Positions 56,341 through 64,000 of a DNA stretch of 64,000 nucleotides are shown here, piece by piece. Under the pieces are notes generated by a model. It had not been told where the DNA came from, searched no databases, and saw nothing but the letters and a program-made list of their open reading frames with translations. Each line of letters starts with the position of its first letter. Within the stretch, counting starts at the first letter, position 1. The stretch lies in contig CAZINX010000003.1 in assembly GCA_964540795.1 (NCBI GenBank), forward strand, positions 1-64,000. The letters run 5' to 3'. This DNA comes from Dichotomicrobium sp964540795 (GTDB lineage: Bacteria; Pseudomonadota; Alphaproteobacteria; Rhizobiales; Rhodomicrobiaceae). The translations under genes and the position numbers were made by a program.

Positions 56341-59319
56341 ATGCCGCAAAACGCTCCCGCCCCCGCTTCCGCGCCCCGCAACACGTCGAACCGTCCGGTT
56401 TGCGCCCGCAACGTCACCGCCGTGCTCGGTCCGACGAATACCGGCAAGACGCATCTGGCCATCGAGCGGATGCTCGGGCACGAAACCGGGATGATCGGCC
56501 TGCCGCTGCGCCTGCTGGCGCGCGAGGTCTATGAAAAGGTCGCGGCCCGCGCGGGCGCGGAGAACGTCGCGCTCATCACGGGCGAGGAAAAGATCAAGCC
56601 GTCCGAGCCGCGCTATCACGTCTGCACGGTCGAATCGATGCCGCAGAACGCGGATGTCGATTTCCTTGCGGTGGACGAAATCCAGCTTGCCGGAGACCCG
56701 GAGCGCGGGCATGTCTTCACCAACCGGCTGTTCCATGCGCGCGGACGGCTGGAGACGCTGCTGCTCGGCGCGCAGACGATGCAGGGCGCGATCCGCGACC
56801 TGCTGCCCGAGGCGAATTTCATCTCGCGCCCGCGCCTGTCGAAACTGAGCTATGCCGGCCAGAAAAAGATCAGCCGTCTGCCGCGCCGCTCGGCCATCGT
56901 CGCATTTTCCGCCAGCGACGTTTACGCCATCGCCGAGCTGATCCGCCGCCAGCGCGGGGGCGCGGCGGTCGTTCTCGGCGCGCTCAGCCCGCGCACGCGC
57001 AACGCCCAGGTCGAGCTTTACCAGTCGGGCGATGTCGATTTTCTCGTCGCCACCGACGCGATCGGCATGGGCCTCAATCTGGAGGTCGATCACGTCGCCT
57101 TCGCCGGCCGGCGCAAGTTCGACGGCCGCGTCCACCGGATGCTGACGCCGGGCGAGACCGGGCAGATTGCCGGGCGCGCGGGCCGTTATATGAATGACGG
57201 CAGCTTTGGCGTCACGGGCGAATGCGACCCCTTCGACGCCGATCTGGTCGCCAAGCTGGAAGACCACGACTTCGAGCCGGTCAAGATCCTGCAATGGCGC
57301 AACAGCAATCTCGACTTCGCGACGCTTGAAGCGCTGCAGAACAGCCTGAACGAAGTCCCGGCGTCGCCGCGGCTGCAGCGCACGCGCGAAAACGACGATG
57401 TGGCGGTGCTGGAGCGCCTCGCCGGCGACCACGAGATCATCGACGCGACAACCACGCCCGAGCGAGTCGCGCTGCTGTGGGATGCGTGTCAGGTGCCGGA
57501 TTACCGCAAGATTTCCGCGGCGACCCACGGCGAGCTTGTCGCCAGCCTGTATCGCTTCCTCATCAGCGATAACGGCCTGATCCCCGAGGACTGGATCGAG
57601 AAGCAGGTGCAGCAGGCCGCCTCGACCGAGGGCGACATCGATACGCTGGCGGGCCGCATCAGCCTGATCCGCACCTGGACCTTCGTATCCAACCGGCCGG
57701 GCTGGCTCGCGGACCCGGAGCACTGGCAGGCGCGCACCCGCGAGATCGAGGATAACCTGTCCGACGCGCTGCACCAGCAGCTCGCCCAGCGCTTCGTCGA
57801 CAGGCGCACGAGCGTGCTGATGAAACGGCTGCACGACAAGAGCGCGCTGGATGCCGAGATTGAGGACGACGGCAAGATCTTCGTCGAAAACCATTATGTC
57901 GGACAGCTCCACGGCTTCCGCTTCACGCCCGACACCCACGCCTCTGGCGCGCAAGGCAAGGCGGCGCGTCACGCGGCTTCGAAGGTGCTGGCGCAGGAGT
58001 TGTCACGGCGCGCGGAGCGGCTCACCAGCGCAAAACCGGAAACGCTGGCGCTGACGCGCAATGGCGCTGTCACCTGGAACGGCGAGGAGGTCGCGCGGCT
58101 GGAAGGCGGCGAGGACCGGCTGAAACCGGCTATCCAGCTTCTCGCCGATGAGCACATGAGCGCGCCGGACCGCGACAAGGTCATAGGCCGGCTGCGCATC
58201 TGGGTGGACCACAACATCGGCCAGCGGATCAAGCCGCTCGTTGATCTCGCCGGGGCGAGCGACGTGGACGGAATCGCGCGCGGCATCGCCTTCCGGCTGG
58301 TGGAGAATTTCGGTTCGTTGAAGCGCGAGACCGTTGCCGAGGAAGTGCGCGGTCTGGACCAGACGGCGCGCGCGGGCCTGCGGAAATACGGCGTGCGTTT
58401 CGGCGCATTCAATATCTTCTTCCCGGCGCTGATGAAGCCGGACGCGGCGGAGTTGCTGCTCCTGCTCTGGGGCCTGAAGCACGGCGCGGAAGCCGGCCTT
58501 GATCCTTACGATTTGCCGGAAATGCCGCGCCCGGGCCTCACATCGGTAACAGCAGAGACGGCCTTGTCCGAAGGCTTTTATCGCGCCTGCGGATTTCATG
58601 TCTGCGGCGCCCGCGCCGTGCGCATCGATATTCTGGAGCGTCTTGGCGATCAGATCCGCCCGTTGGTGTCGTGGAAGCCGAACGGTGAAAACACCGAAGC
58701 GCCCGCCGGCGCGCTTGGCGGCGGCGCGTTCAAGGTGCAGCCCGACATGATGGCGATCCTTGGCTGCTCGCAGGAGGAGCTGAACGGCGTGCTCAAGGCG
58801 CTCGGCTACCGGCTGGAGCGCCGGCCGGTGACGCCGGAGACCGTGGCGACCTCGGCGGATGGCATCGCCGAGCCAACGCAGAGCGAGGCCGCGCAAACCC
58901 GGCAAGCGGCTACAGCCAGTGGGGAGGCGGCGCAGGCCGAGGCGACGGCCGAAGCCTCGATGACCGCAAGCTCTGATGGCGAGGCGCAAGCGGCGGAAAC
59001 CCAATATGAGGAAATCTGGCGTCCGCGCCGCCGGCCAGAACGGCGCAGACGCCCGGCCCAGCACGACAACGCTGCCCAGGGCGACGCGCGCAGCGCGCCC
59101 CGCAAAGCCCGCCAGTCGAACGGCGAGCAGGCCCGCGGCGCCAAACCCGCGCATGAGAAGCGCGGCCCGAAGAAGAAGCGCGCGACGCCCGGCAAGGCAC
59201 AGCCGAAGCCCGCCGCCAACGCCGGCAAGAAGCAGCCGGCTGTTGACCCCGATTCGCCTTTCGCCGCGCTTCAGGGGCTGAAGGAGAAGATGGAACGCGA
59301 CATGCAGGAGCGCGCCTGA
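56341..59319 (+). CDS. SUV3-like superfamily 2 RNA helicase
   Basis: Helicase of 992 aa related to mitochondrial SUV3, which degrades RNA with a 3' exonuclease partner. Motif I is VLGPTNTGKTHLAIERML, motif II VDEIQLAGDPERGHVFTNRL, motif VI GQIAGRAGRYMNDG; the SUV3 C-terminal domain follows. From about residue 835 there is a long low-complexity tail, first Ala/Glu/Thr-rich, then very basic (RPRRRPERRRRPAQ; KRGPKKKRATPGKAQPK), probably RNA-binding and disordered. The ATG at 56341 is chosen; an in-frame upstream extension has no support. The S4 gene starts in the base after its stop codon. Confidence 0.92.
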   Translation: MPQNAPAPASAPRNTSNRPVCARNVTAVLGPTNTGKTHLAIERMLGHETGMIGLPLRLLAREVYEKVAARAGAENVALITGEEKIKPSEPRYHVCTVESMPQNADVDFLAVDEIQLAGDPERGHVFTNRLFHARGRLETLLLGAQTMQGAIRDLLPEANFISRPRLSKLSYAGQKKISRLPRRSAIVAFSASDVYAIAELIRRQRGGAAVVLGALSPRTRNAQVELYQSGDVDFLVATDAIGMGLNLEVDHVAFAGRRKFDGRVHRMLTPGETGQIAGRAGRYMNDGSFGVTGECDPFDADLVAKLEDHDFEPVKILQWRNSNLDFATLEALQNSLNEVPASPRLQRTRENDDVAVLERLAGDHEIIDATTTPERVALLWDACQVPDYRKISAATHGELVASLYRFLISDNGLIPEDWIEKQVQQAASTEGDIDTLAGRISLIRTWTFVSNRPGWLADPEHWQARTREIEDNLSDALHQQLAQRFVDRRTSVLMKRLHDKSALDAEIEDDGKIFVENHYVGQLHGFRFTPDTHASGAQGKAARHAASKVLAQELSRRAERLTSAKPETLALTRNGAVTWNGEEVARLEGGEDRLKPAIQLLADEHMSAPDRDKVIGRLRIWVDHNIGQRIKPLVDLAGASDVDGIARGIAFRLVENFGSLKRETVAEEVRGLDQTARAGLRKYGVRFGAFNIFFPALMKPDAAELLLLLWGLKHGAEAGLDPYDLPEMPRPGLTSVTAETALSEGFYRACGFHVCGARAVRIDILERLGDQIRPLVSWKPNGENTEAPAGALGGGAFKVQPDMMAILGCSQEELNGVLKALGYRLERRPVTPETVATSADGIAEPTQSEAAQTRQAATASGEAAQAEATAEASMTASSDGEAQAAETQYEEIWRPRRRPERRRRPAQHDNAAQGDARSAPRKARQSNGEQARGAKPAHEKRGPKKKRATPGKAQPKPAANAGKKQPAVDPDSPFAALQGLKEKMERDMQERA

Positions 59320-59799
59320 GTGCCGCGCAAGGCCCGGAAACGCGCAACCCGCCCGCCGGAAAAGCCGGAGACCGCGCTTGCCGCCACGCAGGAGGACGGC
59401 ACGGCCACCCAGCGCCTCGACAAATGGCTCTGGTTCGCCCGCCTGGCGCGAACCCGCAGTCTGGCGGCGCGGCTGGTGGAGGACGGCAAGGTGCGGGTCA
59501 ACCGTGAAAAAATCCTGAAACCGGCACAGAGCGTGCGGCCCGGCGACGTGATTACGGCCGCTATCGGCGGGCGCGTGCGCGTTGTCAGGATTGCGGCCCC
59601 TGGCGCACGGCGCGGCCCCGCGGAGGAAGCGCGCACCCTGTATGAAGACCTCACGCCCCCGGCGGCGTCCGCGAATGCCGAGCCTGAGAAAATCGCGCCC
59701 GCGCCAATGCGCGCGTCGGGCGCCGGTCGTCCGACGAAGCGCGAGCGGCGCAGACTGGATGCCGCGCGTACCCAGGCCGCCGACGACGACCGCTCATAG
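59320..59799 (+). CDS. S4-domain RNA-binding protein (Hsp15/HslR-like)
   Basis: Protein of 159 aa with one S4 domain (RLDKWLWFARLARTRSLAARLVEDGKVRVN, about 31-60, then VRPGDVITAA). E. coli Hsp15 rescues 50S subunits carrying stalled nascent chains. The C-terminus is basic and proline-rich. The GTG start is directly adjacent to the helicase stop, so translation is coupled; this pair is a common alphaproteobacterial arrangement. Confidence 0.9.
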   Translation: MPRKARKRATRPPEKPETALAATQEDGTATQRLDKWLWFARLARTRSLAARLVEDGKVRVNREKILKPAQSVRPGDVITAAIGGRVRVVRIAAPGARRGPAEEARTLYEDLTPPAASANAEPEKIAPAPMRASGAGRPTKRERRRLDAARTQAADDDRS

Positions 59800-59800
59800 A

Positions 59801-59833
59801 GCCTGTTCAATAAACCCTGTTCGCTGAACAGGC
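59801..59833 (+). other. Competing hairpins after the S4 gene
   Basis: GCCTGTTC (59801-59808) and CCTGTTC (59816-59822) can each pair with the single GAACAGGC at 59826-59833. The inner pairing gives a tight 7-bp stem with a 3-nt loop. No T-run follows. It probably protects or ends the helicase-S4 mRNA. Confidence 0.5.
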
Positions 59834-60065
59834 CCCAAGTTATTGAGCCGCCGCATTTTGCCCGCTTCGCGCCCACCCGTTGGCGTCCGATGCAAAACCG
59901 GGGCCCGCTGCTGCCGAGAGCGCTCCATCCGAAAAAAATCCGCGACCGCGATAACATTCGGGCTTGCTTTAACCTCACATCAAGACGTGTGCGCCACAAA
60001 TTTCACAACCGAAGCGCGCATGATTTTGCAAACGAGCCGCGTTTCGGCCTGCTCCCGCACCCGAA

Positions 60066-60096
60066 GGAGCCCCGGCATTCCCCGTGTCGGGGCTCC
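60066..60096 (-). terminator. Hairpin downstream of ynfA
   Basis: GGAGCCCCG and CGGGGCTCC form a perfect 9-bp stem with a 13-nt loop. On the minus strand it follows the ynfA stop by about 18 nt. Only TT follows the stem, so it is a plausible but not classical terminator. Confidence 0.5.
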
Positions 60097-60114
60097 GCCC
60101 GGTTCAGCCAACTT

Positions 60115-60432
60115 TCATCGCGGCCCGGCAACGATCACCACCGCGCCGGCCAGGCAGATAGCACCGCCAGCGACATCCCAGCGGTCCGGCTGTACGCCTT
60201 CCACGAACCACAACCATGCCAGAGAGCTGGCGATGTACACGCCACCATATGCGGCATAAGCGCGGCCTGCGCCGGCGGTGTCGATCAGCGTGAGGAGCAC
60301 GGCGAAGATCGCGAGGGAGACCAGCCCCGGCAGCACCCAAAGGACGGACATGCCAAGCCGCAGCCATGCCCAGAACGCGAAACATCCGGCGATTTCCGCC
60401 AGCGCGGCGGCGGCGTAGATGGCGGCCGTCAC
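60115..60432 (-). CDS. YnfA family (UPF0060) membrane protein
   Basis: Four-helix membrane protein of 105 aa. Family blocks: IYAAAALAEIAGCFAFWAWLR, RAYAAYGGVYIASSLAWLW and GVQPDRWDVAGGAICLAGAVVI, as in E. coli YnfA. YnfA proteins resemble small multidrug resistance transporters, but their substrate is unsettled. The start codon is GTG at 60432. It lies 37 bp after moaA on the same strand. Confidence 0.93.
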   Translation of the reverse strand: MTAAIYAAAALAEIAGCFAFWAWLRLGMSVLWVLPGLVSLAIFAVLLTLIDTAGAGRAYAAYGGVYIASSLAWLWFVEGVQPDRWDVAGGAICLAGAVVIVAGPR

Positions 60433-60469
60433 GCTCCGGCCCTCGAGGTGCGGCGGCCGCAGGACATGC

Positions 60470-61498
60470 CTAGCCGCCCGTCACGCTCATATGACGGCTC
60501 ACGGCGGGCTGGTTGCGATCCCGGTCGATGACAAAGTCGTGCCCCTTGGGCTTGCGCGAGATCGCCTCGTCGATCGCGGCGTTCAGAAGCTCGTTGCCCT
60601 CGCTGGCGCGCAGCGGCGCGCGCAAGTCCGCCGCATCCTCCTGGCCGAGGCACATGTAGAGCGTGCCGGTGCAGGTCAGGCGCACCCGGTTGCAGCTCTC
60701 GCAGAAGTTGTGCGTCAGCGGCGTGATGAAGCCCAGCCGTCCGCCGGTCTCGGCCACCTGCACATAGCGCGCCGGACCGCCCGTCTTGTACGGGATGTCT
60801 TCCATCGTGAATTTTTCAGCCAGCCGCGCGCGCACGGTGGACAGCGGCAGGTACTGATCCGTCCGGTCGCCGTCGATATCGCCCAGCGGCATGGTCTCGA
60901 TGAGCGTCAGGTCCATGCCGCGGCCATGCGCCCAGCGCAGCATCTCCTCGATCTCATGCTCGTTCACATCCTTGAGCGCAACCGCGTTGACCTTGACGTG
61001 CAGGCCGGCTTTCTGCGCGGCCGCGATGCCGTCCAGCACTTGCTCCAGCCGGCCCCAGCGCGTGATCTTCTGAAACTTTTCAGGGTCCAGCGTGTCCATG
61101 GAGATGTTCACGCGGCGCACGCCGGCGTCATACAGCTCCGACGCGAATCGCTGCATCTGGCTGCCGTTGGTCGTCAGCGTCAGTTCTTCGAGCGCGCCGC
61201 TTTCCAGGTGCCGCGACAGCGAGCGGATCAGCCACATGATGTTGCGGCGCACCAGCGGCTCCCCGCCCGTCAGGCGCAGCTTGCGCACGCCCTTGGCGAT
61301 GAAGGCTGAGCAGAGCCGGTCCAGTTCCTCCAGCGTCAGAAGGTCCTTCTTCGGCAGGAAGGTCATGTTTTCCGCCATGCAGTAGACGCAGCGGAAATCA
61401 CATCGATCCGTAACCGAAACCCGCAGATAGCTGATCTTGCGCCCGAACGGGTCGATCATCGGGGACTGCCCCCCCGTCATGTGAGCATCGATATCCAT
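60470..61498 (-). CDS. moaA: GTP 3',8-cyclase MoaA
   Basis: Radical SAM enzyme of 342 aa for the first step of molybdenum cofactor synthesis. The first cluster motif is CDFRCVYC (CxxxCxxC), then RLTGGEPLVRRN and ISMDTLDPEKF; the second cluster is made by FCESCNRVRLTCTGTLYMC. The protein ends in the conserved double glycine (VTGG) needed for activity. AGGAG lies 9-10 nt before the ATG at 61498. Confidence 0.97.
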   Translation of the reverse strand: MDIDAHMTGGQSPMIDPFGRKISYLRVSVTDRCDFRCVYCMAENMTFLPKKDLLTLEELDRLCSAFIAKGVRKLRLTGGEPLVRRNIMWLIRSLSRHLESGALEELTLTTNGSQMQRFASELYDAGVRRVNISMDTLDPEKFQKITRWGRLEQVLDGIAAAQKAGLHVKVNAVALKDVNEHEIEEMLRWAHGRGMDLTLIETMPLGDIDGDRTDQYLPLSTVRARLAEKFTMEDIPYKTGGPARYVQVAETGGRLGFITPLTHNFCESCNRVRLTCTGTLYMCLGQEDAADLRAPLRASEGNELLNAAIDEAISRKPKGHDFVIDRDRNQPAVSRHMSVTGG

Positions 61499-61603
61499 GG
61501 CTCGCGTCTCCTGCCTTTGGCGTCTTGTTTTATTCCCGAGTTGACCACTCAGGTATGGAGAATATCACCAGATTGGAATGATTAAAAGATCGTCGTGAGA
61601 GGC

Positions 61604-62524
61604 TTACGGCCATTTCACGACGGGCGGCATCGAGGACAGGATCGAGTCGACATTGCCGCCGGTTTTCAAGCCGAAGATCGTTCCGCGATCATACAGCAGG
61701 TTGAACTCGACATAGCGTCCACGCCGGATCAATTGTTCCTCGCGCTGCGCCTCCGTCCACGGCGCGTGCATGTTGCGCCTGACCAGTTCGGGGTAAACAT
61801 CGAGAAAGGCGCGGCCGACATCCTGCGTGAATGCGAAGTCGGCGTCCCAGTCGCCGCTGTCGAGATAATCGTAGAAGATGCCGCCGATGCCGCGCATCTC
61901 ATTGCGGTGCTTGAGGTAGAAATATTCGTCGCACCACTGCTTGTAGCGGTCATAATCAGCCACCTCGTGCGCCTCGCAGGCTGTGCGCATCGCGGCATGA
62001 AAGGCGCGGGTGTCCGGGTCGTCCTGCATGCGGCGCGCTTCCAGCACGGGCGTAAGGTCCGCGCCGCCGCCGAACCAGCTTTTCGTCGTGATGACGAAGC
62101 GGGTGTTCATGTGCACGGCCGGCACATTGGGATTGTGCATATGCGCGATCAACGAGATGCCCGACGCCCAGAAGCGCGGGTCTTCCGCCGCGCCGGGGAT
62201 CTGGTCCGCGAATTCCGGCTTGAAGGTGCCGAACACGATCGAGGTATGCACGCCGACCTTTTCGAAAACCCGGCCCTTCATTATCGACATGACGCCGCCG
62301 CCGCCCGGCTCGCCCGTGTGGTCGGTGCGGTTCCATGGCGTGCGCTCGAACCGGCCCGGTTCCGCGTCCGCGAGCGGCCCGTCGTTCAGCTCGTCTTCAA
62401 GCTGCTCGAACGCGGCGCAAATCTGGTCGCGCAACTCGGCGAACCAGGCGCTCGCGCGGTCCCGCTCTGTCTCCAGGGCATCGGTCAGGGGCGTTTCACA
62501 GGGCGCGGCAGGCTGCAGGCTCAT
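61604..62524 (-). CDS. hemF: Oxygen-dependent coproporphyrinogen III oxidase HemF
   Basis: Aerobic haem-pathway enzyme of 306 aa that decarboxylates two propionates. Blocks: GGGGVMSIMKGRVFEKVGVHTS, NPNVPAVHMNTRFV, WFGGGADLTPVLE, FYLKHRNEMRGIGGIFYDY and RRGRYVEFNLLYDRGTIFGL are all characteristic. Its start overlaps the trmL stop by 4 bp. With hemC, hemD and hemY in the same window the region is rich in haem genes. Confidence 0.97.
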   Translation of the reverse strand: MSLQPAAPCETPLTDALETERDRASAWFAELRDQICAAFEQLEDELNDGPLADAEPGRFERTPWNRTDHTGEPGGGGVMSIMKGRVFEKVGVHTSIVFGTFKPEFADQIPGAAEDPRFWASGISLIAHMHNPNVPAVHMNTRFVITTKSWFGGGADLTPVLEARRMQDDPDTRAFHAAMRTACEAHEVADYDRYKQWCDEYFYLKHRNEMRGIGGIFYDYLDSGDWDADFAFTQDVGRAFLDVYPELVRRNMHAPWTEAQREEQLIRRGRYVEFNLLYDRGTIFGLKTGGNVDSILSSMPPVVKWP

Positions 62525-62991
62525 GGCGTTTCCCGTATCGGAAATCCGTTTGTTTGACGCAATGCTTCACCTAACACCATCGCGGCGGCAACCGCAACGT
62601 TGAGCGAGCGCAGGTCGGGGCGCATCGGGATGGCGATGCGGGCATCGGCGGTCTTGTGGACGGATTCGGGCACGCCGGCGCTCTCGCGACCGAGCAACAG
62701 CGCGTCGCCGCGCGCGAAGGCGAAATCCAAATGTGACGACTCGGCATGGCGCGTCAGCAGCACGATCCGCGCGCCCTGCCCGCGCATCTGCGCGAGAAAA
62801 GCCTCGTAGCTCGGGTGGCGGTCGATCGTGACATGCTGAAGATAGTCCAGACCCGCGCGGCGCAGCGCCCGATCCGACATGTCGAAACCAGCCGGCGCGA
62901 TAATGCTGACCGGCACGCCGACGCAGGCCGCGAGCCGCAGAATTGTGCCCGTGTTCTGGGCGATGTCCGGTTGATAAAGCGCAAGCCGCAT
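62521..62991 (-). CDS. trmL: tRNA (cytidine/uridine-34-2'-O)-methyltransferase TrmL
   Basis: SPOUT methyltransferase of 156 aa that methylates the wobble ribose of leucine tRNAs. Family pattern: LYQPDIAQNTGTILRLAACVG, then the knot motifs LLLGRESAGVPESVH and IPMRPDLRSLNVAVAAAMVLGEAL. The ATG at 62991 has GGAAG 8 nt upstream; the in-frame ATG at 63006 would add five residues. It overlaps hemF by 4 bp and is divergent from petA. Confidence 0.94.
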   Translation of the reverse strand: MRLALYQPDIAQNTGTILRLAACVGVPVSIIAPAGFDMSDRALRRAGLDYLQHVTIDRHPSYEAFLAQMRGQGARIVLLTRHAESSHLDFAFARGDALLLGRESAGVPESVHKTADARIAIPMRPDLRSLNVAVAAAMVLGEALRQTNGFPIRETP

Positions 62992-63181
62992 CGTCGGAGC
63001 TTCCATAATTGAGGCAAGGATCGCCAGGAGAGGTGTGATCTATGCGCCACTTTGTCACCGCATTTGACCTAGACTCAGCGCGTTCTCTGACAATATAAGG
63101 CCGTGCTGGGGAGCAGGGGCCGCGCCGTAGCATCCGCGGGCGCGCGAGACGCTCAGCAAGGCAAGCGCGAAAGGACGATTC

Positions 63182-63754
63182 ATGGCGATTTCTGCCGACG
63201 AGCCGAACAGGCGTGACTTCATCCACATCGCGACGACGGCATTTCTGGTGGTCGGCGGCGCCGCAGCTCTCTGGCCGGCGGTCGACCAGATGAACCCGAG
63301 CGAGGCGACGCTGGCGACGGGCACCGTGGACGTGGATATCGCGCCGATCGAGCCCGGGATGGCCATCACGGTCATGTGGCGCGGCAAGCCGGTGTTTATC
63401 CGTCATCGCACGGAAGAAGAGATCGAGGCGGCGAAGGCGGTCGACGTTTCCGATCTGCCCGACCCGAACGTGTTCGCGATGGGCGATCAGGCCGGCCTGC
63501 CCGCGACGGATGACAATATCACCGCGGAAGGCCATCGCCAGTGGCTTGTGGTGATCGGCATCTGCACGCATCTCGGCTGCATCCCGAAGGGCAACAAGCC
63601 GAGCGAAAACCGCGGCGAGTGGGGCGGGTGGTTCTGTCCGTGTCACGGCTCGCACTACGATACCGCGGGGCGCATCCGCAAGGGGCCGGCAGCGCGAAAT
63701 CTGGAGCTGCCGCTGTTCTCGTTCACGTCGGACACGACCATCCAGCTCGGTTAA
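63182..63754 (+). CDS. petA: Ubiquinol-cytochrome c reductase iron-sulfur subunit (Rieske)
   Basis: Rieske protein of the cytochrome bc1 complex, 190 aa. A twin-arginine-like start (NRRDFIHIATTAFLVVGGAAALWP) forms the membrane anchor. The 2Fe-2S ligands are in CTHLGC and CPCHGSHY near the C-terminus. It carries electrons from ubiquinol to cytochrome c1 on the periplasmic side. petB follows after 12 bp, the normal petABC order. Confidence 0.97.
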   Translation: MAISADEPNRRDFIHIATTAFLVVGGAAALWPAVDQMNPSEATLATGTVDVDIAPIEPGMAITVMWRGKPVFIRHRTEEEIEAAKAVDVSDLPDPNVFAMGDQAGLPATDDNITAEGHRQWLVVIGICTHLGCIPKGNKPSENRGEWGGWFCPCHGSHYDTAGRIRKGPAARNLELPLFSFTSDTTIQLG

Positions 63755-63766
63755 GGACCTGCGATC

Positions 63767-64000
63767 ATGAAGCCAGAGACCACATATCAGCCGAATAACG
63801 CGTTCGAACGCTGGCTCGATGAGCGCCTGCCGGTCCCCCGCTTGCTGCACGACCAGATCACGGCATTCCCGACGCCGCGCAACCTCAACTATCTCTGGAC
63901 ATTCGGCGGCATCCTGACCTTCGTTCTGATGGTCCAGATCATCACCGGCATCATCGCCGCGATGCACTACGTGCCAAGCGTCGATATGGCGTTCGAGTCG
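63767..64000 (+). CDS. petB: Cytochrome b of the bc1 complex (5' part only)
   Basis: The frame runs from the ATG at 63767 off the right edge; 78 residues are visible. FERWLDERLPVPRLL, FPTPRNLNYLWTFGGILTF and MVQIITGIIAAMHYVPS match the start and first membrane helix of cytochrome b. It follows petA in the conserved bc1 operon. Confidence 0.95.
   Translation, partial: MKPETTYQPNNAFERWLDERLPVPRLLHDQITAFPTPRNLNYLWTFGGILTFVLMVQIITGIIAAMHYVPSVDMAFES

Larger units (their letters stand above)
59800..60114. other. Intergenic region with two hairpins, no gene seen
   Basis: The 315-bp gap lies between the convergent S4 and ynfA genes. It holds competing hairpins at 59801-59833 and another hairpin at 60066-60096. 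The small frames across it look like shadows: no ribosome-binding site and no recognisable protein. Confidence 0.6.

Noticed and set aside
63064..63100. TTGACC and TATAAG upstream of petA as a promoter
   Set aside because: The spacing of about 24 nt is too long for a normal sigma-70-type promoter.
1..64000. CRISPR arrays, prophage genes, replication origin, rRNA or tRNA genes
   Set aside because: I looked for regular spaced repeats, phage structural genes, DnaA-box clusters and the tRNA T-loop pattern and saw none; a tRNAscan or CRISPR search would be decisive.

Overview
The window is a GC-rich, tightly packed chromosomal segment of an alphaproteobacterium, most likely Hyphomicrobiales-like (my inference; no 16S or database check was possible). 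Evidence for the class: a RegB/RegA-type redox two-component pair, a hemC-hemD-Mic60(mitofilin)-hemY row divergent from tsaD, a SUV3-type RNA helicase next to an S4-domain gene, a DnaX that lacks the usual zinc-site cysteines, ffs directly upstream of dnaX, and a petA-petB start at the right edge. No rRNA, tRNA or CRISPR array was recognised; the only confident RNA gene is the 4.5S SRP RNA.

Layout. 1-1.26 kb: an IS110-family element with REP-like palindromes at both sides and a structured leader that could be its bridge RNA. 1.27-7.1 kb (minus): a small membrane protein, rlmH, rsfS, nadD, proA, proB, obg. 7.2-9.3 kb: a carotene-hydroxylase-like protein, a nicotianamine-synthase-like enzyme and a FitAB/VapBC toxin-antitoxin pair with a palindromic operator. 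9.3-15.4 kb (plus): ffs, dnaX, ybaB, recR, an LpxL-like acyltransferase, a malyl-CoA-lyase-like enzyme, hspQ and two small conserved proteins. 15.4-19.9 kb: a striking cell-wall-like module made of a membrane-anchored MurF-like ligase, an alpha/beta hydrolase and a VanX-type dipeptidase (overlapping minus-strand operon), divergent from a Ddl-like ATP-grasp ligase. 19.9-22 kb: regB and regA. 22-29.4 kb: two small membrane proteins, meaB, a pyroglutamyl peptidase, zapE, an SSS transporter, a voltage-gated-type K+ channel with a C-terminal zinc ribbon, and a BTLCP protease. 29.4-31.5 kb (minus): gpmA, dapB, ppa.

31.6-38 kb is a one-carbon demethylation island: a DmdA-like THF demethylase, a 2-oxoglutarate/Fe(II) oxygenase, a dimethylglycine/sarcosine-dehydrogenase-like flavoprotein with a GcvT domain, and a MetF-like protein, closed by a strong terminator. 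Together they could strip methyl groups from a methylated S- or N-compound onto folate and oxidise them. 38-48 kb: pepN, a CHAD protein, argG, a possibly leaderless GNAT gene, ompW with its terminator, typA, a secreted nuclease-like protein, and an ACT-like protein preceded by an elaborate nested inverted repeat. 48-56 kb: gpsA and tsaD, then divergent hemC, hemD, Mic60, hemY and a DUF3108 protein. 56-64 kb: SUV3-like helicase, S4 protein, ynfA, moaA, hemF, trmL, petA and the start of petB.

The most unusual parts are the Ddl/VanX/MurF-like module (possibly D-dipeptide chemistry outside ordinary peptidoglycan synthesis), the DmdA-like demethylation island, the nicotianamine-synthase-like enzyme without visible metallophore partners, the candidate IS110 bridge RNA and the nested inverted repeat at 47.9 kb.
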